From NCBI RefSeq assembly GCF_001754075.1, contig NZ_MIEH01000018.1, positions 62,001-126,000 on the forward strand: a stretch of DNA of 64,000 nt, read 5' to 3'. Positions 58,727 through 64,000 of the stretch are shown piece by piece (within the stretch, counting starts at the first letter, position 1; each line of letters begins with the position of its first letter). Source of the DNA: Merdimonas faecis (lineage in GTDB: Bacteria; Bacillota; Clostridia; Lachnospirales; Lachnospiraceae). The translations under genes and the position numbers were made by a program. Below the pieces are notes generated by a model that had not been told where the DNA came from, did not search any database, and worked only from the letters and a program-made list of their open reading frames with translations.

Positions 58727-60142
58727 ATGGCAGAGATAGAAAAGAAACCAATTAAAATAACGGAAACGATTCTGCGTGACGCACATCAGTCACTGATTGC
58801 CACTCGTATGACAACGGAACAGATGCTTCCTATCATCGACAAAATGGATCAGGTGGGATATCATTCTGTAGAGTGCTGGGGAGGAGCTACCTTTGATGCG
58901 TCCCTTCGTTTTTTAAAAGAGGATCCGTGGGAGCGGCTCCGGAAATTCAGGGACGGCTTTAAAAATACAAAACTCCAGATGCTGTTCCGCGGACAGAACA
59001 TCTTGGGATACCGTCCGTATGCTGACGATGTGGTAGAATATTTCGTACAGAAATCCGTGGCCAACGGCATTGACATTATCCGCATTTTTGACTGTCTCAA
59101 TGATCTTAGAAATCTGCAGACAGCAGTCAACGCGGCAAACAAGGAGAAGGCAGAGGCACAGGTGGCCCTTTCTTATACGCTGGGAGATGCCTATACTTTG
59201 GAATACTGGGTAGATGTTGCGAAGAAGATCGAGGATATGGGCGCTTCATCTATATGTATCAAGGACATGGCAGGGCTTCTGCTTCCATATGAAGCTACAG
59301 AGCTTGTCGGAGCGCTGAAGGAGGCAGTGGATCTGCCAATACAGCTCCACACACACTATACATCCGGCGTGGCATCCATGACATATCTGAAGGCAGTGGA
59401 AGCAGGTGTGGATGTGATTGATACAGCAATGTCTCCGTTCGCCCTTGGAACATCCCAGCCGGCTACGGAGGTTATGGTAGAGACTTTCCGGGGAACACCG
59501 TATGACACGGGCTTCGATCAGAAGCTGCTCTCAGAGATTGCGGACTACTTCCGTCCGATTCGTGACCAGGCCCTGGAAAGCGGCCTCTTAAATCCGAAGA
59601 ACTTAGGCGTCAACATTAAGACCCTTCTTTATCAGGTGCCGGGCGGTATGCTGTCCAACCTGACCTCCCAGCTGGCAGAGCAGGGAGCGGAAGATAAGTT
59701 CTATGATGTGCTGGAGGAGGTTCCGAGAGTCCGTAAGGATCTGGGCGAGCCGCCGCTTGTCACACCGTCCTCTCAGATCGTGGGTACACAGGCAGTATTC
59801 AATGTTCTGATGGGTGAGCGTTACAAAATGGCTACAAAGGAGACGAAAGATATCCTGAGCGGAAAGTACGGTGCGACAGTAAAACCAGTCAACGAAGAAA
59901 TCCGTAAGAAAGTCCTTGGAGATGATGCCGAGATCATCACCTGCCGGCCGGCGGATCTGATCCCGGATGAGCTTGATACTCTCAGGAAAGAGTGCGAGCA
60001 GTATATCCAGCAGGATGAGGATGTATTATCCTATGCACTGTTCCCGCAGGTAGCTACTGAGTTCTTCAAATACAGGGAGGCTCAGCAGACAAAGATTGAT
60101 GCCGGAAAAGCGGATACTGAAAATGGAAGCTATCCGGTGTAA
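58727..60142 (+). CDS. oadA: Oxaloacetate decarboxylase alpha / pyruvate carboxylase subunit B
   Basis: A 471-residue carboxyltransferase with the TIM barrel opening ETILRDAHQSLIATRM (metal-binding Asp) and a C-terminal PYC_OADA domain (KNLGVNIKTLLYQVPGGM). The biotinyl domain found at the C-terminus of many OadA proteins is absent; the carrier is encoded separately. It removes the carboxyl from oxaloacetate to give pyruvate or does the reverse. GGAGG lies 8 nt before the ATG. It closes the operon. Final name depends on whether the operon works on oxaloacetate or as a transcarboxylase. Confidence 0.92.
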   Translation: MAEIEKKPIKITETILRDAHQSLIATRMTTEQMLPIIDKMDQVGYHSVECWGGATFDASLRFLKEDPWERLRKFRDGFKNTKLQMLFRGQNILGYRPYADDVVEYFVQKSVANGIDIIRIFDCLNDLRNLQTAVNAANKEKAEAQVALSYTLGDAYTLEYWVDVAKKIEDMGASSICIKDMAGLLLPYEATELVGALKEAVDLPIQLHTHYTSGVASMTYLKAVEAGVDVIDTAMSPFALGTSQPATEVMVETFRGTPYDTGFDQKLLSEIADYFRPIRDQALESGLLNPKNLGVNIKTLLYQVPGGMLSNLTSQLAEQGAEDKFYDVLEEVPRVRKDLGEPPLVTPSSQIVGTQAVFNVLMGERYKMATKETKDILSGKYGATVKPVNEEIRKKVLGDDAEIITCRPADLIPDELDTLRKECEQYIQQDEDVLSYALFPQVATEFFKYREAQQTKIDAGKADTENGSYPV

Positions 60143-60186
60143 GGAGCCGGGGAACGCATTTATAAAAGTTTTATAAAAATGATCCA

Positions 60187-60229
60187 CACAGCCGTGAGAC
60201 GTCGGGGAGACCGAAGTTTCACGGCTGTG
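60187..60229. repeat. Hairpin after the decarboxylase operon
   Basis: CACAGCCGTGA and TCACGGCTGTG form a perfect 11-bp stem with a 21-nt loop. There is no T-run, so Rho-independent termination is doubtful; it may stabilise the mRNA 3' end or be a regulator site for the RpiR-type gene 85 nt downstream. Confidence 0.45.
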
Positions 60230-60313
60230 CCGGCTTATAAGATAGAGTCTTGAATATTCGGCCGACAGGCTTTATAATGAAACAGATGTCAAAAAGGAAA
60301 AGGTAGTCGTAAT

Positions 60314-61243
60314 ATGGGAAGCAAGAACGAATTATTGCAGAAAATCGATCAAGGTTATTCCGGATTCAGCAAAGGGCAGAAGAAGCTGGCTGATTTTATC
60401 CGGGAGGAGTATGACAAGGCAGCTTTTCTCACCGCTGCAAGGATGGGAGAAGAGGTGGGGGTCAGCGAATCTACCGTGGTCCGTTTTGCGACGGCCCTGG
60501 GATATCATGGCTACCCGGATTTTCAGAAGGCGCTGGGCGAGATGGTGCGGACCAAGCTGAACTCTATCCAGCGTATGGAAGTGACCTATGGAAGAATCAG
60601 CCAGGGTGAGATCCTGGAAACGGTGCTGCAGTCAGATATAGAAAAAATCAAGCTGACTATGGCGGCTATTGACCAGAATGCATTTGAGCTGGCCGTGGAT
60701 ACACTTCTGAAGGCGAGAAAAATTTATGTGATCGGCATCAGGAGCTGTGCGCCGCTGGCACATTTCTTAAGCTTTTATCTGAATCTGATCTGTGATGATG
60801 TGACGGCTGTCAGTACCAACAGTTCCAGTGAGATTTTTGAGCAGCTGATCAGGATCGGGGAAGAAGATGTGATCATCGGGATCAGTTTCCCCAGATATTC
60901 TATGAGGACGCTGAAAGCGCTGGAATTTGCCAGCAACCGGAAGGCAAAGGTAATCACGCTGACAGACAGCGTACATTCGCCGATGAATCTGTATTCTTCC
61001 TGCAATCTGATCGCCAGGAGTGATATGGCATCCATCGTCGATTCACTGGTGGCGCCATTGAGTGTAGTCAATGCACTGGTGGTCGCTCTTTGTATGAAGA
61101 AGCAGGACGATGTGATCACCCGGCTTGAGACGCTGGAGCAGATCTGGGATGAGTATCAGGTATACAGTAAGGATGAGATGAATCTGGTGGGGGACAAAGT
61201 GGAAATGTCCGGATTTCAGAAGGAAGAGGAAAAGCATGAGTAA
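60314..61243 (+). CDS. MurR/RpiR family transcriptional regulator
   Basis: A 309-residue regulator with an N-terminal RpiR-type helix-turn-helix (LADFIREEYDKAAFLTAARM, then VGVSESTVVRFATALGYHGY) and a C-terminal SIS phosphosugar-binding domain (KIYVIGIRSCAPLAHFLSFY and VIIGISFPRYSMRTL). It probably senses a sugar phosphate and controls catabolic genes; targets are unknown. Likely co-transcribed with the next gene, whose start it overlaps by 8 nt. Confidence 0.92.
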   Translation: MGSKNELLQKIDQGYSGFSKGQKKLADFIREEYDKAAFLTAARMGEEVGVSESTVVRFATALGYHGYPDFQKALGEMVRTKLNSIQRMEVTYGRISQGEILETVLQSDIEKIKLTMAAIDQNAFELAVDTLLKARKIYVIGIRSCAPLAHFLSFYLNLICDDVTAVSTNSSSEIFEQLIRIGEEDVIIGISFPRYSMRTLKALEFASNRKAKVITLTDSVHSPMNLYSSCNLIARSDMASIVDSLVAPLSVVNALVVALCMKKQDDVITRLETLEQIWDEYQVYSKDEMNLVGDKVEMSGFQKEEEKHE

Positions 61244-62477
61244 AGTTTTGATCGCCGGCGGAGGTGCGGCTGGTATGATCGCGGCCTGTGCGGCGGCAGA
61301 GTGCGGGCACCAGGTGACAATCTGCGAAAAGAATGACCGCCTGGGAAGAAAATTATTTATTACAGGCAAAGGGCGCTGCAATATTACCAATGCCTGTGAT
61401 ATGGAAGGTCTGTTTGACGCGGTGCTTTCCAATCCGAAATTTTTATACAGCAGTTTTTACGGCTTCTCAAATCAGGATGTGATTGATTTTTTTGAGAGGA
61501 TCGGCGTCCGGACGAAGATCGAGAGGGGCGGGCGCGTTTTCCCGGTTTCCGACCATTCTTCGGATGTGATACGCGGCCTGGAAAGAGAGCTGAAGAGGCT
61601 GGACGTGGAGATCCGTCTGAACTGTGCGGTAAAGCAGATCTTGACGGACCAGGAGAAGGGCTTCCTTGGTTTTCTTTTGGAGGATGGCAGCAGGCTTTGG
61701 GGTGATGCGGGTATCCTTGCGACGGGCGGTCTTTCGTACCCATCCACAGGCTCCACAGGAGACGGCCTTAGGTTTGCGGAGAAGCTGGGGCATCAGGTGA
61801 CAGAATGCCTGCCGGGCCTGGTACCCATGGAATGTAAGGAGTCCTGGATCAAGGAGCTTCAGGGATTATCGCTCCGAAATGTACGGGCGGTGATCCGGGG
61901 AGGAAAGAAGATTTTATATGAAGATTTCGGCGAGATGCTGCTTACTCATTACGGGGTGAGCGGGCCGTTAATGCTGACGGCCAGCAGCCATGTGGGCCAG
62001 ATGCTTAAAAACCAGGAGCTTTTGCTGGAGATCGACCTGAAGCCGGCGCTTTCCGACGAGCAGCTGGACCACAGAATACTCCGGGACTTTGAGGAAAACA
62101 GGAACCGTCAATTTAAAAATGCACTGGGGAAACTGTTTCCGGCAAAGCTGATCCCGGTCATGGTGGAGCTTGGAGGGATCGATCCGGAAAAAAGGGTCCA
62201 CGAAATAACAAAAGAAGAGCGGGCCGGATTCGAACGTCTGATCCGCCGTTTTACACTGACACTTACAGGGCTTCGGGACTACAGGGAAGCGATCATCACC
62301 CGGGGCGGAGTAAAGACAAAAGAGATAGATCCCGGTACGATGGAATCGAAGCTGGTGGAAGGGCTTTATTTTGCCGGAGAGATCCTGGATACCGACGCCG
62401 TGACAGGCGGATTTAACCTGCAGATTGCCTGGTCTACAGGATGTGCCGCGGGACGGGGAATCCGGGATAAGCGATAA
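61236..62477 (+). CDS. FAD-dependent oxidoreductase (YhiN/HI0933-like)
   Basis: A 413-residue flavoprotein. The N-terminal GGGAAGMIAACAAAECGH dinucleotide fold and GRKLFITGKGRCNITN are the hallmarks of the HI0933/YhiN family, and the C-terminal DTDAVTGGFNLQIAWSTG closes the FAD site. The reaction is not established. The ATG overlaps the end of the RpiR-type gene. Length is standard. Confidence 0.9.
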   Translation: MSKVLIAGGGAAGMIAACAAAECGHQVTICEKNDRLGRKLFITGKGRCNITNACDMEGLFDAVLSNPKFLYSSFYGFSNQDVIDFFERIGVRTKIERGGRVFPVSDHSSDVIRGLERELKRLDVEIRLNCAVKQILTDQEKGFLGFLLEDGSRLWGDAGILATGGLSYPSTGSTGDGLRFAEKLGHQVTECLPGLVPMECKESWIKELQGLSLRNVRAVIRGGKKILYEDFGEMLLTHYGVSGPLMLTASSHVGQMLKNQELLLEIDLKPALSDEQLDHRILRDFEENRNRQFKNALGKLFPAKLIPVMVELGGIDPEKRVHEITKEERAGFERLIRRFTLTLTGLRDYREAIITRGGVKTKEIDPGTMESKLVEGLYFAGEILDTDAVTGGFNLQIAWSTGCAAGRGIRDKR

Positions 62478-62503
62478 AGAGATGTAAAAGAGAGGATATA
62501 AGC

Positions 62504-63091
62504 ATGGAACCAATCTATCATTTTGAATATACAGAAACAGAAAAAACGTTTCAGGATATGTACCTGATGTTTTATCAGAGCCGCAGCGGTTATGGATATA
62601 AGCTGACGATATTTTTCATGGGACTTCTGATCCTGTTTATGCAGGTGTCTCCGGATCCGTCGATCGTGACGCCAAAGTATATCATTCAGGTCGCGGTGAT
62701 CTGGGCGCTCGCATTTTTGCTCGGTTTTCTTGGAAATAAATACATTTATGCCGGGTTCAACCGGAAAAATGCGGTCAAAAGCGGGGCAGAGGCCTATGCG
62801 CAGAGGGTTGAAAAGCGGGGCACCGAGCTGCATGTATCGATCGACTGTTATGAGGAGGAGTTTGTGGTTTCCTTTCAGGAGAAGCAGGAGCAGCATACAT
62901 ATCAGGAGATTACCCGGCTGATGGAGACAAGTTCTATGTTCGGAACGGTGGTCGGCGGTGTACGGGGACAGAAGAAAATGGTTTCTTTTCCCAAGGAGGC
63001 GCTTAAAGGGGCGGACGTGGATGGATTCCGCAGGTTTATGGCGGCAAAATGTACAAATGTAGCCGGCGGATTTAAGGAATTAAAGGTGTAA
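62504..63091 (+). CDS. YcxB-like membrane protein
   Basis: A 195-residue protein with two membrane helices (IFFMGLLILFMQV and VAVIWALAFLLGFLG) and a C-terminal cytosolic domain like YcxB (TYQEITRLMETSSMFGTVV and KKMVSFPKEAL). Role unknown. GAGAGG precedes the ATG. It lies between the flavoprotein and cmk genes with short gaps, so it may be part of their transcript. Confidence 0.7.
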   Translation: MEPIYHFEYTETEKTFQDMYLMFYQSRSGYGYKLTIFFMGLLILFMQVSPDPSIVTPKYIIQVAVIWALAFLLGFLGNKYIYAGFNRKNAVKSGAEAYAQRVEKRGTELHVSIDCYEEEFVVSFQEKQEQHTYQEITRLMETSSMFGTVVGGVRGQKKMVSFPKEALKGADVDGFRRFMAAKCTNVAGGFKELKV

Positions 63092-63107
63092 GAAAGAGGG
63101 AAGACAA

Positions 63108-63767
63108 GTGGGATATAACGTAGCGATCGATGGCCCGGCAGGAGCCGGAAAAAGTACTATCGCCAGAATGGTGGCGGAAGAAAAAGGGTTTGTTTATGTA
63201 GATACCGGCGCTATGTACCGCGGGCTGGCAGTTTATTTTCTGGACCGGGGAATAGGGCCGGAAGAGACAGAGCGCATGGAGAAGGCATGTGAAGCGGCAG
63301 ATGTGACAATCCGGTATGAGGACGGCGCGCAGCAGGTTTATCTGAACGGGGAAAATATTACCGGAAGGCTCCGCGAAGAGGCTGTCGGGAATATGGCGTC
63401 CAGGTGCGCGGCGGTTCCGGCGGTCAGGGAAAAGCTTCTGGAGCTGCAAAGAAGGCTTGCAAAAGAGCAGGACGTGATCATGGATGGAAGAGATATCGGC
63501 ACCTGTGTACTGCCGGATGCAGATGTGAAGGTGTTTTTGACGGCAAGCGTGAGGACACGGGCAGAGCGCAGATATAAGGAACTGAAAGAAAAGGGCGAAA
63601 ACGTGAATCTTGCAGAGATTGAGGAAGATATCAGAGAGCGGGATGAGAGGGATTCCACCAGAGAAATTGCTCCGCTTAAAAAGGCGGAGGATGCGGTGCT
63701 GGTAGACAGTTCCCGGATGACGATCCAGGAGGTGGTCCGCACGATCGCCGCTTTATGCAGAAAATAA
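63108..63767 (+). CDS. cmk: Cytidylate kinase
   Basis: A 219-residue nucleoside monophosphate kinase that phosphorylates CMP and dCMP. GPAGAGKST is the P-loop at about residues 9-17; VDTGAMYRGLAVYFL and MDGRDIGTCVLPDADVK are family-specific. GTG is the start, with GAGGG 7 nt upstream; the first residues MGYNVAIDGPA fit the family. The next gene is ispH, a common neighbour in Clostridia. Confidence 0.96.
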   Translation: MGYNVAIDGPAGAGKSTIARMVAEEKGFVYVDTGAMYRGLAVYFLDRGIGPEETERMEKACEAADVTIRYEDGAQQVYLNGENITGRLREEAVGNMASRCAAVPAVREKLLELQRRLAKEQDVIMDGRDIGTCVLPDADVKVFLTASVRTRAERRYKELKEKGENVNLAEIEEDIRERDERDSTREIAPLKKAEDAVLVDSSRMTIQEVVRTIAALCRK

Positions 63768-63793
63768 GTATCAGGAGAGGAGCAAAAGAAGGT

Positions 63794-64000
63794 TTGAAGG
63801 TAGAACTGGCAAAGACGGCCGGGTTTTGCTTTGGTGTGAAACGGGCCGTGGATACTGTTTACGAACAGGTAAAGCTCCACCCGGAGGAACCGATCTATAC
63901 CTACGGACCGATCATTCACAATGAAGAGGTGGTCCGTGATCTGGAGCAGAAAGGTGTGCGGGTAATCTATTCCGAGGAGGAGCTTAAGGAGCTGGAAAGA
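63794..64000 (+). CDS. ispH: IspH (HMBPP reductase), N-terminus only
   Basis: The frame is open to the right edge of the window. LAKTAGFCFGVKRAVDTVY with the first iron-sulfur Cys, and GPIIHNEEVVRDLEQKG with its His, identify 4-hydroxy-3-methylbut-2-enyl diphosphate reductase, the last step of the MEP isoprenoid route. The start is taken as TTG 63794 by alignment, with GAGAGGAG 11 nt upstream; an in-frame ATG at 63755 would overlap cmk. In many Clostridia the protein carries a C-terminal S1-domain fusion, which cannot be checked here. Confidence 0.9.
   Translation, partial: MKVELAKTAGFCFGVKRAVDTVYEQVKLHPEEPIYTYGPIIHNEEVVRDLEQKGVRVIYSEEELKELER

Noticed and set aside
60187-60229. Rho-independent terminator after oadA
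   Set aside because: The stem is perfect, but no T-run follows, so it is listed as a hairpin only.
1-64000. CRISPR arrays, integrases, transposases, prophage and rRNA genes
   Set aside because: No spaced direct repeats, DDE/HUH/tyrosine recombinase motifs, phage structural genes or rRNA sequence were recognised on either strand.

Overview
The window looks like a chromosomal segment of a Gram-positive gut-type Clostridium, most likely family Lachnospiraceae. The reasons are the ylxM-ffh-rpsP-khpA-rimM-trmD-rplS-rbgA-rnhB gene order, strong AGGAGG ribosome binding sites, cysteine/glycine-rich small proteins, a sodium-pumping decarboxylase cluster, and moderate GC with many gtg/ttg alternative codons. 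The genus cannot be fixed from sequence reading alone. No rRNA, CRISPR array, integrase, transposase or phage genes were seen.

Layout. 0-5.3 kb: the start of a MerR-like gene on the minus strand, a truncated lipoprotein hydrolase, and a MarR-controlled heterodimeric ABC exporter with an operator over its promoter. 5.3-13.3 kb: ABC-F protein, patatin-like lipase, PdxA-family dehydrogenase, a TruA-like protein with an altered catalytic residue, a hotdog thioesterase, small methionine-rich and cysteine-rich proteins, a J-domain protein and a cytoplasmic subtilase. 13.3-24.9 kb: the SRP/ribosome-maturation superoperon, interrupted by a TPP-riboswitch-controlled thiW-thiC module and a perfect 21-bp-arm palindrome, then two type I signal peptidases, RbgA, RNase HII, YraN, PgeF-like and MscS. 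25.0-30.0 kb: tRNA-Thr(CGT) and a two-component system with its ABC/FtsX-type exporter, resembling antimicrobial-peptide resistance modules.

30.1-35.7 kb: an AT-rich island of small genes that includes DUF4160/DUF2442, SUKH, GAD/DUF1851 and SUFU-like proteins and several unknown proteins, one of them frameshifted. It reads as a toxin-less poly-immunity array. It abuts an ABC transporter (permease and ATPase) that lacks a substrate-binding protein. 37.5-46.1 kb: queH, argH, asd, ppk1, topB, a beta-helix acyltransferase and mgsA. 46.3-54.5 kb: a sodium symporter, a 2-isopropylmalate synthase fused to an AraC-type DNA-binding domain, an amidohydrolase, and a peptide-use pair (aminopeptidase P and POT transporter). 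54.8-60.1 kb: a five-gene sodium-pumping decarboxylase cluster with two different carboxyltransferases. 60.3-64.0 kb: an RpiR-type regulator, a YhiN-like flavoprotein, a YcxB-like protein, cmk and the start of ispH.

The observations I rate highest are the LeuA-AraC fusion (47959-49947), the immunity array (30110-35685), the decarboxylase cluster with two carboxyltransferases, the TruA paralogue with Asp replaced by Glu, and the duplicated Cys/Gly membrane microprotein. All functional assignments come from reading motifs; no database search was possible.
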